This document shows positions 32,076 to 44,599 of a DNA stretch of 64,000 nucleotides, piece by piece. The position numbers and the translations under genes are program-made. The stretch's first letter is position 1. Each line of letters begins with the position of its first letter. The DNA comes from Aporrectodea caliginosa (lineage: Eukaryota > Annelida > Clitellata > Crassiclitellata > Lumbricidae). The notes under the pieces are model-generated. The model made no database searches, was not told the origin of the DNA, and worked only from the letters and a program-made list of their open reading frames with translations. The stretch is from positions 1,042,001 to 1,106,000 of the forward strand of contig JACEVL010000519.1 of assembly GCA_020284085.1 (NCBI GenBank), read 5' to 3'.

Positions 32076-32164
32076 TCATTTGCACATCCTTAAGTACATA
32101 CATAGGGCCTACTTGCATACATTAGATTCAAATGAATTCGCACATGCATACATTCTACGCAACT

Positions 32165-32290
32165 CTTAAGTAAAGCCTTTGTTGCGGCATGGCTGTGTTA
32201 CGGCGCCATAGATTTTGTCGTTGTCGTTGTTATCATTGTTGTTGTTGTTGCATTGTCGTATTTAAGCTTCAGCCGAAAGTTCTTCTGAAT
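32165..32290 (+). mobile_element. Retroelement 3' end with GGCATGGCTGTGTTACGGCG
   Basis: TTGCGGCATGGCTGTGTTAC, then GGCGCCATAGATTTTGTCG and (GTT)n. The same end in reverse orientation is at about 45474-45515 beside the (AAT)n tract, so it is another tail family that ends in a trinucleotide repeat. Confidence 0.65.
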
Positions 32291-32679
32291 CTGGGAACAT
32301 GCCTCTAAGTCGTTGACAATAAACAGGAAATTACAATACATTAGGCCCACATCGTAAACTGCCTAGATACAATACAACTGCCTAAGTGCCTCAAGATCGC
32401 GGAATATAAATTCTGGACCACAAATGCGATAAAAATAATACAGAAGAAAACATGGAACAAAAATTGCTCCTATAATAGTAGAGAACTGAGCTACATGATG
32501 CATTATTGAACAGTCACAACCAATAGTTATAATAGACATGGAAGTTGTAGGATATTTAACGCACAACCGCTCATCAGCAATATAACATATGAAATGGGAC
32601 ACCTATATTTTATTCAAACTAGATTTTCTCAGTAATAATTACATGCCCAATTTTGGTACCGTTGCTCGAGTTGGTATGG

Positions 32680-32838
32680 GTCACAAACGCACACACATAC
32701 ACACACACATACACACACACACACCTACACACACCTACACACACCTACACACACACACGCACACGCACACACACACATACACACATAACTACACACACAG
32801 ACACACATGCACACCTACACATACACCCACACACTAAC
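32680..32838 (+). repeat. (AC)n microsatellite
   Basis: ACACAC units with ACACCT and ACGC interruptions. Confidence 0.9.
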
Positions 32839-33065
32839 ATAATATGATCATTGCCCGATTGCCTGCCCTAATCAACACTTTAGAAACGTACTATGTACAT
32901 ACATTATAATGTGTATATACAAAGAATACATAGGCATACTGTCCATTATATGTAGTAGGAATAATCATATTGGCAAATAGTATTACTATCAGTTTGTAAC
33001 TTCTCTAGCGCTGGCGTATGATGAATAAGGAACAAGACGTCAACCGTTGGCCCACCACAGCCAAA

Positions 33066-33258
33066 CGGCAAACAGGTCAACATCGATAAGACCAGTCAAA
33101 TCCAGAGGATAAGTCAACATTCGGAAGACCAGTCAACATCCAGAAGACCAGTCACAATCCATAAGATCAGTCAACATCCAGAAGACCAGTCAACATCTAG
33201 AAGACCAGTCAACATCTAGAAGACCAGTCAACATCCATAAGATCAGTCAAAATCCAAA
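33066..33258 (+). repeat. 19-bp minisatellite
   Basis: About ten units of AGACCAGTCAACATCCAGA and variants (AGATCAGTCAACATCCATA). The spacing is 19 bp in the best units. Confidence 0.85.
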
Positions 33259-34665
33259 ACATAATGGAGAATACAATGTTGGGATGTTGCTTGTCAAATT
33301 TTGAAGATAAAAATCAATTGTGACACATTTGTCAGTGCTATTGGCAACGTTCAATTTTCCCTAAGTTGCCTGAAGGAAAACCTACACGAAGGCATGAACT
33401 GTACGGGTAAATATACAGTATCTTTTGATGGTAGATTGTCTAAATTAGTGGGTCGCACCCCCTTGCGCCTTATAAATTGTACATCGCGTGAAGGCACGTG
33501 CTATGGAAGTGTGTGATATAAAAGATAGCAATGACGTCGGTAGATAATAAAGACATTTCAGATTGAACTATGCTTCGTTCTCTATAACTTTAAGTCAAGT
33601 CACGAATTCAGCTCCGAGAAGTACCTCTGCTAACAAATCCAATATATCCCATGTCATGCCAGTGTCACGCAAACACACTAAAAGCCTGCTTTCATTAGCG
33701 TCAGACTTTCCAGAGACAAATGAACAGACAACTATACAGAAAGGCAGACAGTCAGACAGACAGACAAATAAACATGCATGCAGACAGGCAGACATACATA
33801 CAGACATACAGACAAACATGTGGATAAGGGACGCAGAAAACACAAGCTGTATGGGCGGAAGATAGCAGAAACGGAGTCGAATGACCTGCAAAGCTTGTCG
33901 TCTATGGTTTGACGATATACTTGCAGAGAGTTGTGATTGTATAGCGCAATATATTGCGAGCAATTTGATTACATTTTAGGACGAGTTCACAAGAATAGAA
34001 CTATGCGAAGGAAAACTGAAGACTTTTATGGAGAACGCAGTCAATTAAACGGAAAATTCCAGTCGTGCGTATACGGAACGGATCCTTGGAAAGCTTAACA
34101 AATTGACAGTTTAAGCTGCGTCAATGCAAGCGTAATTACTTCAGCTATAGTATTAGGTCTGTAAGTTTCGATGAGAGGTATGAAATTGGGAAAACCAAAG
34201 AACCCACCGACAGACAGAGAAGCACGGACAAAGAAACAAAACGAACAGATAGACACAGTGAAGAGAGACAATTCAGACAGTAAGACATAATATGTTTACG
34301 AGGATGAGAAAGTAAGTGATCGGCGAAGATATAATTAAATGGAGAATTAAAGAGCATTTGACCAGTGATTAAGATAGAGAAAGTGAAAGAGAATAGTATG
34401 TGACAAGACTTGACTGTGACAGAGACAGATAGACTTAGAGACATTCATAGACACAGAGTCGTTGTCGGCGATCACTGACAGAGTTCTGTTACCTCATTTC
34501 ATTTATTTTCTTGATTGAGCTTCGACATGTAGACCTAACTGGGGGCGGTGTGCCACCCAGATTTGTCTCGTTTTTCAAATAAACGAATATATTATATATA
34601 TTATATTATATTTAGAGCATAACACAAACAGAATGCTGTGACAAACGCAGAGATAGATATGAAAG
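33259..34665. other. No recognised gene
   Basis: An open frame at 33301-33516 and others near 33563-33963 have no recognised domain. (ACAG)/(ACAT) units lie at about 33740-33820. A retroelement-like tail with AAATAAACGAATATATTATA is at about 34576-34612. Confidence 0.35.
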
Positions 34666-34679
34666 TGTAAAGTGTCAAA

Positions 34680-35445
<766 letters not shown>

Positions 35446-35479
35446 AGACAGATAAATTAATTGTCTCCTACCCATGAAA

Positions 35480-35830
35480 GTCATGGCTGCTGCTGTCCTT
35501 TGAGATCTTCTTCGCTAACCAACAACACATCGTGATGACTGCAAATGCTGCAGAAAGACGAAGACGAAGACGACGACGAAGACAGTCTTCTCACGACCAT
35601 TCTCTCCAGATTAGTCATCCCTACATTGCTCGGCTGCTGCAGCAGCTGCTGCACTGAACAGCATCAGCACGAAATGACTCTGCAGTAGAAGATGGAGGAG
35701 CTTCGAAATGACCCAAGCAGCAGCAGCAGCAGCAGCAGAAATGAAGATGTCCAGTTGATCTGCGCAGCCGAGGAGTATTGCAACATTATGCTCTTGCTGT
35801 CTATAGGTATGTCGAAGGAAAGAGTCCTAT
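35480..35830. other. Unresolved exon-like segment with opposing splice signals
   Basis: The plus frame from 35692 reads MEELRNDPSSSSSSSRNEDV then AAEEYCNIMLLLSI up to a CTATAGGTATGTC donor at about 35807. The minus strand has a CATACCTATAG acceptor at nearly the same place. It opens QQEHNVAILLGCADQLDIFI, an Ala run and LLHLLLQSHFVLMLF to a stop near 35617. A TTGTTGGTTAG acceptor precedes a minus frame near 35515. A (CAG)7 tract underlies the Ser or Ala run. One strand may carry a real exon. Confidence 0.3.
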
Positions 35831-36069
35831 CAACGATACACACGCGTGACATAAGCATTATTAATAATCCATCCCACATGTACGTATTTATGTATACATG
35901 TATGTATGCTTGCATCATGTATATTATAGGTAATATTAGGTATATACATATATATGGCTCCCTTTATGGATGCATGCATATATGCTTGCATGCACACACA
36001 TTGGCTATATATATATTATGTGTGTCTATATATATATATATACATGTATATATATTATTTATATATATA

Positions 36070-36448
36070 TGGCTCCGCCCGCTCCGTGTTTCCCAGCGCA
36101 TCTCCTACCGAGTTGTTGCACTTGTCTGGCGGTGCCTTCTTGGCTGCGCTCCATCCTACTTGTCTGATCTTAGTCGACCTGTCTCTGACTTCGCAGCCGG
36201 TCGAACTCCGCAAGGGGGAGCTTTTGGTCCCGCGAACTCACACTTCTATTTGACAGCGTCGAGCCTTTTCGATTGTGGGTCCTTCCATCTGGAATGGCAT
36301 CCCATTAAACTTGCGATTGATGCCTCGGCTAAACTCGCCTGCTTTTTATAAGTCGCTCAAATCACACCTTTTAGCCGTGGCTGGGCTGGGAGCGCCTCTG
36401 AGTAGGTCTCGTGTAAGAGGCGCTATATAAATTCTCAGAATAAAAGAA
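36070..36448 (+). pseudogene. CR1-like LINE C-terminal end and 3' tail
   Basis: RISYRVVALVWRCLLGCAPS, YLSDLSRPVSDFAAGR, LLVPRTHTSI and, frame-shifted, FHLEWHPIKL (from WNGIPLNLRL) follow the order of CR1-like LINE ends. It finishes GAGCGCCTCTGAGTAG..GTGTAAGAGGCGCTATATAA at about 36391-36430 with an (AGAAT) tail leading into TA/TG microsatellite. Confidence 0.85.
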
Positions 36449-36699
36449 TGAATATATATTTGTGTATATATGTGCGTGTATTTGTGTATATGTGTGTGTG
36501 TATATGCATGCAATGCCTGTGTGCATGGGTGTGTGCATAGGCTTAGCTAAATTGAGGCAAGAGGATGCAGTTGCCTCCTCTTGCGTTTTTATAGGCTGGA
36601 ACTTCGATTGACTAATGACCCCAATGACCAAGATTTGCCAATGGTCTGTGAAGTTGCCTCGTCTTGAATTTAAGTCTCGCTACGTGTCTGGGTGTGTGT

Positions 36700-36875
36700 A
36701 TGCTTGCATGTATGTATGTATGTATGTATGTATGTATTTATGTATGTATGTATGTATGTATGTATACATGCATGTATGTGTGCATGCATGTGTGCATTCG
36801 TTCGTATGTGTGTACGGTATGTATGTATGTATTTATGTATGTATATATGCTTGTTTATGTATATATGTAAATTGG
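36700..36875 (+). repeat. (TATG)n microsatellite
   Basis: TATG tetramers with TGCATG and TATT variants. The open MYVC-type frames are artefacts. Confidence 0.9.
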
Positions 36876-36879
36876 GGTA

Positions 36880-38280
36880 GCTGTTATTCTTTTGAGAAAC
36901 CAACCAGCAGTTTCATATGGAATTTATATATGCAAGAACTTCAGAAACGCGTTAAACAATCCTACCTAACGGCTCTGAACACGTTTAATGTGAGTTGAAA
37001 ATGTTCCCTGAATTGTCGCTCTTGGAAACGTACGTATACATACAATCAGCTGACGATTGTTCCAGAAGGAAGATCCAATATACGGAAACCTTTATAGTTA
37101 CATGTAGGCTACTTGCGATCCACCTGTTTGTTCTACGTGTAATATTCTCCTTTAAACGCCCAACGTATCTGTGACTAGGCGCAACTGAAGATATGTTAAA
37201 CCAGGCGTCTAAAATGCCAAAAACTATCAAATGCACACACTTCCTCAAACAGTCAAACGCTAACTTTGAACCGGTAAGTAAACTGTCTGAGTAGTTCCCT
37301 TGAAGAGTCGCTATACAAATTCAAGTAATGAATAATGAATGTCACTTCTTAGAATGAAACTGTGAGTGGAATACTTGAGCTATAATATCTCAAATATCAT
37401 TCAACACACTGCACTCTTCAGGCAAGTCAAGTGCACACTAGACAATGTCATTTAACTGCACACTTTGTGTCGGAAAACACACTATTTTAGACCCTGGTTT
37501 AGCCGATAAACTGTATTAGCCTATCTGTATGCATGAGAAAACGTCGGATGTTGCCATTCGAATTTCGAACACCGAGCCTCAATTCACCTTGTTTTAAATA
37601 CCGACGACCAGGAACTATTTTCCATCTCGCGCTGATTTCACCAGAAGCTTAAATCGGTCCATTCCAGCCGAAAGTAGCAGCACCACCAATTCATCCACAG
37701 CATAAAAGCAGGTCAACCGGAAAGCGAAAAAAGCCAAACGGATCAGTTCTTCCGTCCGTAACAAGAACATCATCGGTGGGAATCGAACGTCAACGATTCC
37801 CCAGAGATACATTGGCAGCTGCTCCGGCAACTGGTCTAATTCCTCGCCAACATTCTCTGTTCGGCTGATTAAAGTTCCCGACTTTATACGCCGCAAAGTA
37901 TTCGCGTGTAAGCCTAATTAAGTCTGTCGTCTATGCAGGCCGAGACTAAGCCTTGTTTATACGAGACAGCGACGGCGGCTTATTCTGTGCGACTACTTCC
38001 GAAAGTACGGACATTGAAAAAATCCAGCTGCGCTGTAGCATAAAATAGAGTGTGGAGAGGAACGAAAGGAACAAACGGAACAAAAGAGGAACAGTAGGGG
38101 AGCGAAAGGAACAAACGGAACAGCAGGGGAGTAAGGAGAGGAACAAGAGACTCGACGCATATACAAAAGACGTAGACAGCAGAAACACTGTTACGAATAG
38201 CAGAGTATCTGGGGCTTTGTCTAGAACACACAACCGTCTATTCCAGGCCACGACTAGACTTGCATGAATGTCAACCTTCT
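36880..38280. other. No recognised gene; retroelement tails
   Basis: An isolated LINE 3' module (CTGAGTAGTTCCCTTGAAGA then GTCGCTATACAAATTCAAG) lies at about 37288-37328. A minus-strand tRNA-like head is at 37755-37870. The 37615-37896 minus frame overlaps that SINE and has no domain. A 30-bp GGAACGAAAGGAACAAACGG repeat is near 38057-38110. Confidence 0.45.
37755..37870 (-). mobile_element. tRNA-derived SINE head
   Basis: On the minus strand TTAGACCAGTTGCCGGAGCA resembles an A box, and GACGTTCGATTCCCACC is a consensus B box about 35 bases later. The body is undetermined. Confidence 0.5.
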
Positions 38281-38454
38281 GCCAACTCCATAGGGTCGAA
38301 GCACCTAGCTTCAAATTCTGGGTCCGCTCTTAACGCAATATCAACACTCTTATAGAAGTATACAATCAATGAACTCTTGAAGTTATTGATTATCGATATT
38401 TGTTTCTTTCTTTTATATGAAGGCATGCATGAAAGTTCAGAACTTTCTTCAAGA

Positions 38455-38603
38455 GAGACTCTGATCATATGATTCGAACCTGTAAACATCATGATGAACT
38501 TGCAACCAATAGACCATCGAGCGCTCGTGAATAAGCTAGTGCCCTGCGCTTGACTTTCGAGTGGCGCTTTAGAAGTTTGGAGTTTACGATTACGATTGCG
38601 TAT
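38455..38603. mobile_element. tRNA-like head (minus) abutting a retroelement tail (plus)
   Basis: Minus-strand GATGGTCTATTGGTTGCAAG and TTACAGGTTCGAATCATATG give a good A/B box pair at 38460-38520. Immediately beside it, on the plus strand, is the third copy of the GCTCGTGAATAAGCT..TCGAGTGGCGCTTTAGAAG element (38519-38603). The same head-to-tail juxtaposition occurs at 11263-11398. Confidence 0.6.
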
Positions 38604-38642
38604 TACACAGCACATGGTTAATCGATCGATCGATTCGTACAG

Positions 38643-38725
38643 ATCAATCAATCAATAAAAATTTATATAGCGCCCCATGAAGATCCCTACTGAGAGGCGC
38701 TCCCGACCCAGGCCGTGATTCAGGC
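38643..38725 (-). mobile_element. LINE/SINE 3' terminal module
   Basis: In reverse orientation: GGGAGCGCCTCTCAGTAGGG, then ATCTTCATGGGGCGCTATATAAATTT, then (ATTG)n. It is 5'-truncated. Confidence 0.75.
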
Positions 38726-39954
38726 AGGACCATGCTAAGATGCCTTAGCCGCTCCCTGAAAACGCCAGCAATATTGCCAAGTGCTAATGGTTTGAGGTTT
38801 TGATCTAAGGATGGTTTATAGCAAAGCCTTGTTTATCTCTCTGCTGTGAGGTGCCGTAGGCTAATATCGCACCGTGCTTTGATTTACACGGTCGAAAGCA
38901 TTCTGTGCATGACTGGAATCTAGAATGTGATCATCACTTTCTTTGACTTTATCTCGAAAAACCATCACACTTGAGATGAGCTGCAAGATGTGATTCCACC
39001 GATATAATCCATTTCGTCAATGAACACAGCCCTCATACTCTACGACCTTTGGAACAGGCAGCAGAAATCGTCATTAAGTGGCAAATATCAACGCAGTTTC
39101 TCCTGTAAATTGGCCCATCAAATAGGCCGACGAATAATCTCTACTACTATAATAGTTCCAGCGCTCTCATTTACTTTGAGATATGGCGTGCAAGCAGCGA
39201 TATACATGTGTAACATCCACGCAGCAAGCTCTGGGCGTCTTGAATACGGCAACTATCGCCACCATCTATAGAACGATTTTACCGTAACGAGCAACGACTA
39301 AGCAAGTCCTCAATCACGCAAACACACAGGCAAACACACACGGACAGTTGGACATATGTACATGCAAACATCTCCGTTCAGCCAATTTACGTAAAGCTTC
39401 ATACGTAGACATGCGTATTACCGCCAAACGGTGTCTGACAAATGTGCGCATAGTGCTTGGATGATGGGATTGTGCTTTCAACAGCTTACATCCACCTTGT
39501 GTCGTTAAACGTTGGAGTGGTGATGGAAAATAATAAGATGCATACCTTCAGATTCCTTTGTTTTGAGTTCGAATTCCGGTGCCTCACCGATTTAGATATA
39601 TCATGCGGCTTTGCAATGATAGACTGGAGCATTATGTCAACAAGAATTCAACTATTTTAGTATCTTCCTTGCACAGCATCTGCACACAAGTTCGGCATAA
39701 GATCTCTTCTGGGGAAATCACCATGTTGTTCCTCGTTATGTGGAAGCAGTAGTCAAATATTGTCAAGATTTTTGTGACTTTACCCAAGCATACCCCTTTT
39801 CTTAACAAGCGTTTTTATTTTATTAGTCTGCTATAGAAAGCTAAAGCGGTCATAATCCCTAACGTACATAGCTGGATCAAGGACACGTCTAAATCTAATA
39901 CTGCACAGATTTGGGACATTAAGAAGACATCCGTATCTTAGTCATTCAAAGTTT

Positions 39955-40075
39955 TGCGTAGGCTTAAAACGATGGGATCCCTGTGTAAGTTTTACACAAC
40001 GGGGATCGAATCCAGATAGCAGAAGTGAAGCTTCAACGCATTTGCCACTCAATCGCCGCGCCATTCCCATCTCCA
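39955..40075 (-). mobile_element. tRNA-derived SINE head
   Basis: Minus-strand GGCGATTGAGTGGCAAATGC (A box) and CTGGATTCGATCCCCGTTG (B box) lie at tRNA spacing. The following GTAAAACTTACACAGGGATC body is unique in the window. Confidence 0.55.
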
Positions 40076-40079
40076 TGGG

Positions 40080-41300
40080 GAACTCAAGATTATGGAAAGA
40101 TGGTGAGAAAGTAATTTTCAATTCAGTAAGAACGGGGTCCATGGAGTAACTGCAAGGAGAAGGCAAGTCAGCGCTGGATAAAAACTCTTTAGGAGAGGCA
40201 ACACTTACCGGATAGCGTATAAATCTCTCATTATTATGCTGACAGCCGCAGTCGGCATAATGTGGCTATACACATAAATTGTCTGGTGGCAATGGGTAGT
40301 CATAGACGCAACCTTTATTCGGTCGGTCGTAGAATAGCATGGTCTGATATGGTAATGAATTCATGTGTTCTGGCAATGCATTGTACTATACGTTCAAAGC
40401 CTCGTCTATAGAATTCTCTACTCGGTACTTGCTTCTATACGCTTCGATGTAAATCAGTTTTTGCCTCTAAAAATCCTTTCTTGTTTTGATTTGATCCTTT
40501 CAAACGCTCTCCTTTCTTCCCGAACAACAATATAGTAATTTGTCAGGATTTATTCCTATTGTAAATATTTATATATATTTAAAACTTTGTTCTGGGTCTC
40601 CCTTTGTCAACCAATATCAATGCAAATTGCTACATTAACTGCCATAATTGTATTATGTTGGTTCAGGAAATAAATTGAATTGAATTGAATTGAACTTATA
40701 CATAGTATTCCAAAACACAACCTGGAAACATAATTCACCCCAGTTCGGGTATGTAGTTCTTGGTCTAGTCATATCTGTATAGCTAAGCAGAATAAACCCC
40801 TGTATTTTCTTAGCACAAAGTCCGATCCTTCTTCTTATGCCAGTTTAAAAAAGCTTCTAGCACTGTTTTCACCTTTTATATTACCGCATAATTATATACT
40901 CGATTGCCTTAATTCATTTTTCTGTCACGTTCTCCACCAGTTTATTGAGTGTTAGAAACTCGCTAAAGCCCTAACCTCTGCAAAGTTCATTGTAGATCAA
41001 CCCGCTCATCAGCTTCCACTGCACGTAAACTCCATGTCCTTTGAGGCGAAGCTTTAGACACTATTTTCGGTGTATTTCTATGAATCTTTGATGCGAATTC
41101 GAAGCCCGACAAAATCTCTGCTTTTGGTGACTTTTCATTCGAAGTCATGTACTCGAATAAACTATAATCCTCTTTATCAGTCATATATGTCTGTGTACGA
41201 ATAGTCCGTGCAGTTGACTTTATGGACTAAATTTTCATGGAGCCAGTAGAATTATGCGCTTTGTCGAATGCAGCCTCGAAATGATTGTATTCTTGTTATG
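40080..41300. other. Intergenic; retroelement tail near 40490-40690
   Basis: GTTCTGGGTCTCCCTTTGTC, then GGTTCAGGAAATAAATTGAATTG and (AATTG)n at 40660-40695 form a LINE-like 3' end with tail. An open minus frame at 40987-41184 (TDKEDYSLFEYMTSNEKSPK ...) has no recognised domain. Confidence 0.4.
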
Positions 41301-41304
41301 TTTT

Positions 41305-41431
41305 AACAAACGGTGTAAGCCTTGTACCGTCTAAATAAGTCATAGGTTCCTGTCCTAAGCGCCAATGTAGCAACGGCGCTAGGACAGGAACTTCTGACTT
41401 ATTTAAACAGTACAAGGCTTATACCGTTTGT
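41305..41431. mobile_element. Near-perfect 127-bp foldback (MITE or hairpin RNA)
   Basis: The left arm starts ACAAACGGTGTAAGCCTTGT and ends GTTCCTGTCCTAAGCGCC. The right arm is its reverse complement (GGCGCTAGGACAGGAACTTC ... GGCTTATACCGTTTGT). Arms are about 58 nt with about six mismatches around a loop of about 12 nt. It is most simply a short foldback transposon. The size and pairing would also suit a long hairpin RNA. Confidence 0.75.
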
Positions 41432-41694
41432 ATAAACGGGGCTTTGACAGCCGCATATTTCTCCCTTAGCGGCCTTAGGGATTACGTGCCTGATGGATGG
41501 AGAGCTTCTCATCCCACTGCAAGAAGACGTGGGAGACTCTGAGCAAGTGAGTCCGAATAATTTATAGTGGCAATCTGCATGATTCATGGCGGACGGCTGT
41601 GTTTTAAAATATTATGCATACTTTTTAAGTAGGGCTATATGTGGGATAAATATGCATGTAGAGCTAGAGAGAGGGACAGATAGCATGGCATTTA

Positions 41695-42050
41695 TAGATA
41701 GATAGATGGATGGATGGATGGATGGATGGATAAATGGATGGATGGATGGATGGATGGATGGATGGATGGATGGATGGATGGATGGATGGATGGATGGATG
41801 GATGGATGGATGGATGGATGGATGGATGGATGGATGGATGGATGGATGGATGGATGGATGGATGGATGGATGGATGGATGGATGGATGGATGATGGATGG
41901 ATGGATGGATGGATGGATGGATGGATGGATGGATGGATGGATGGATGGATGGATGGATGGATGGATGGATGGATGGATGGATGGATGGATGGATGGATGA
42001 AAAGATGGATGAAAAGGTGGATGGATGGATAGATGGATAAATATATAAAC
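41695..42050 (+). repeat. (GGAT)n microsatellite of about 300 bp
   Basis: About 70 GGAT units with one slip near 41892, bordered by (GATA)n. The MDGW and IHPS open frames are artefacts. Confidence 0.95.
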
Positions 42051-42639
42051 AGATAGATAGAAAGAAAATGAGAAAGAAGCAGGACTGTTGAATTTGTACT
42101 GATGCAATCTGTGAGACAAACACAACAGAAACACAGTCAAAGACGGAGACAAACTAATAAACCTAGAGGGAGAGACACATCTGCAGGATGAGAGTAATAA
42201 CTTCATTCTGCGGACTCGCATGCATTACATCATTTCAGATGCACTTTGGAACCTGTTTAATACAGTAGAGCAGAGTGACTGCACGACATGCACGACACTG
42301 CATGCACTGTTCCGCAGTCGCACTTACAGCCGCGTTTGCAAGGGCACGTTAGTTCAGACGGCTTTAATATCAGGCCCATAGATCAAAACTAAAAAGCAAA
42401 TGAACTGGAAAAGTATACATTTCTCTATAGCGACCATATGGCATCGACTCTGCTCATTTTTCAATGAATCGTGGGATCCTTTAATACCACCGATGCCCGT
42501 TGGAATGGGTGCACGGCCTGTGCGCCGTGCGGATCGTGCTATAGACCTATCACGATTCGTGAGTAGACATAATATTCACTGTAAGCCTATACAGACGCGG
42601 ATTTGGATAAATGCATCCTTATAGGACAAGGGTTTTAAA

Positions 42640-42780
42640 TTTATTTATTATTTATTGCGTCAGAAACAGAACAAATAACAGTACACATCATGACAAAAAC
42701 AGATCAGTCACTGCGCAACAGGAAGCCAGGAAAAAGCTAACAGCTTATGCCACCCTGGCCCCTAGTACCTGGTTAACATT
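42640..42780 (-). mobile_element. Retroelement 3' end with (AATAA) tail
   Basis: Minus strand: GCATAAGCTGTTAGCTTTTT, CCTGGCTTCCTGTTGCGCA, then GTTCTGTTTCTGACGCAATAAATAATAAATAA. This is a LINE-like 3' UTR whose coding part is absent. Confidence 0.45.
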
Positions 42781-42892
42781 TCAGTCAACGTTTAGTGTCA
42801 CACAGATCCAGAACAAATTATGAGAACAAATTATGCTAACAGGCAGCTGAGTCCAACTAATCAATCATATAGCTTATTTGTTTATATGTGGG

Positions 42893-43188
42893 GCGCGGTG
42901 GTGTAGGGGTATGTTCGGTGCCTTGCAGCCGGAGGGTTGCGGGTTCGAATCCAGCTCAAGCCGTCGCGTAGGGACCCTGGGCAAGTCCTTCACTTGCAAT
43001 TGCTCGTGCGCTTCGGCGTGAAACTCCGATTCAGTGTCCGCGCTGTAGTGGGGAGCGCCTCTGAGTAGAAATCTTGAAGGGGCGCTATAACAAGTGCACA
43101 TACATACATACATACATACATACATACATACATACATACATACATACATACATACATACATACATACATACATACATACATAAATACA
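42893..43188 (+). mobile_element. Full-length tRNA-derived SINE with LINE-type 3' end
   Basis: The head GGGGCGCGGTGGTGTAGGGG (A box) and GGTTGCGGGTTCGAATCC (perfect B box) lie at tRNA spacing from 42893. The body is GCGTAGGGACCCTGGGCAAG to CGCTGTAGTGGG. The tail GAGCGCCTCTGAGTAG, six bases, TTGAAGGGGCGCTATAAC matches the CR1-like LINE 3' ends here. An (ACAT)n microsatellite of about 90 bp follows. RNA polymerase III transcription from the internal boxes is expected from the family. Confidence 0.88.
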
Positions 43189-43249
43189 CATATTGTTTTA
43201 CAACAGGCATAACGCTGTAGGTGTAGGCTACATAGAAAAATAGTATTGT

Positions 43250-44575
43250 ATAAGACATAAGACATAAGACATTTTTATTGTTCCCCAGAATGAATACATA
43301 CAGTACATGTGTTTATTTTTAACAATGAATAAGAATAACATCACATAGTAAATAATGACAGTAGTTTAAGGGTTCAATAGGCACACCTAAAGGGACAAGT
43401 CCCGCTGGGCAGGGGCCTACTTACTAAGTGATTAGTGCAGCAAGATGACAGAAGTTGGTTGTGTTGAGTGGATGTAAGGGACATTGTTTACATATTTATG
43501 GACAATTTAACTACAGAACAATAGGGGAGAAAAACACTTTAGTGGAGCAAGAACTCAGACATCATCAACAAGCAGTTGCAAAAAACACACCAAATGAAAC
43601 CATAAATGAAACAGAAAAAAGAAAAATTAAACAACGTCATCTACAAGCAGTTGCAAAAAACACACAAAATGAAACCATAAATGAAACAGAAAGAAGAAAA
43701 ATTAAACGTTGTTTAATGTGTGTGCACGCAAGAGATTTTTAAAATGAATGAGGCTCTTAGCAGTACGAATATTGGTTGGTAAGTTATTCCATAATACAGG
43801 GCCCTGAAATTTTATTGAAAACTTACGGGCATTAGTTCTTGCAGCTATACTTCTATAATCACTGTTGCTTCTAGTGAGGCCAGGATGCAGTACAGGAGTG
43901 AAGTAGGACGAAAAGCAGGAGGGAAGTAGGTTGTTAGTATACTGATACATAAATTCGCAGGTTTGTATAAATTTGATTTGCCTAAGATTTAAAAGTTTAT
44001 ATTCCAGGAAGAGCGGTCCAGTGTGAGAGTAGCCAGGAGATTTTGAGATGACTCTTAAGGCCTTTTTTTGTAAAATCTTCAAGCCATTGAGATGTGTATC
44101 ATAGGTAGAAGACCAAATCAGGTTACAGTATGTGAGGTAAGGATATATAAGAGTATAATAAAGGTCTGTTAATACATATAACGGTAGCAGGTAGGATACC
44201 CTTTTTATGATGCCTATGTTTTTTTTAATTTTGTTGCTTATTTCAGTAATGTGTGTTTTCCATTTTAGGTTCTGGTCAATGTGGACTCCTAGGAATTTTG
44301 TTGTCAAGACTTCAGGAATGGTTTTGTTATCAATAAGCAGTTCATTAGTAGTAGTGGGTATTTGCTTTTTTGTCGAACGAAAAATAACATAATTAGTTTT
44401 ACTGAGGTTTAGGGATAGTTTATTAGCTTTGAACCAATCACTAGCTGATGTTAGTTCACTATTTGCTAGCTGGAATAGCTGGTCATATGAGGCATGGGAC
44501 AAGAAAACATTGGAGTCGTCAGCAAATAGGATGTAGTGTAAGATGGAGGAGGAGTTAGGGAGAGTATAGTATATA
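43250..44575 (-). pseudogene. LINE fragment: reverse transcriptase C-terminal half and 3' UTR
   Basis: Open minus frame of about 266 codons plus upstream in-frame sequence containing LHYILFADDSN (catalytic FADD box), DWFKANKLSLNLSKTNYVIF, TKFLGVHIDQNLKWKTHI, YLTYCNLIWSS, LKILQKKALRVI and, at the end, GPVLWNNLPTNIR and FKNLLRAHTLNNV. This is the standard order for CR1/L2/Rex-like LINE reverse transcriptases. Upstream of LPNSSS the frame stops and the palm domain is missing. The 3' UTR runs to a (TCTTATG)n-like tail at about 43252-43275. It has the best preserved coding capacity of the LINEs here, so it is comparatively young. Confidence 0.9.
43560..43725 (+). repeat. 75-bp tandem repeat, two copies, open as 25-residue units
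   Basis: Two copies of AAGCAGTTGCAAAAAACACA ... AGAAAAATTAAAC with a 75-bp period. Plus-frame units read QAVAKNTPNETINETEKRKI then QAVAKNTQNETINETERRKI. The period is a multiple of three and the frame is open, unlike most repeats here. It lies in the 3' UTR of the minus-strand LINE. A coding role is unproven. Confidence 0.6.
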
Positions 44576-44599
44576 TGAAGTAATAGCTCAGTTATAGGC

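Noticed and set aside
41664..42221. IHPS / MDGW open frames
   Set aside because: They come from the (GGAT)n microsatellite.
42893..42960. Functional tRNA gene (also considered at 11347, 52870, 55335 and 56565)
   Set aside because: A and B boxes are good, but the acceptor and anticodon stems do not close, and the copies continue into SINE bodies with tails.
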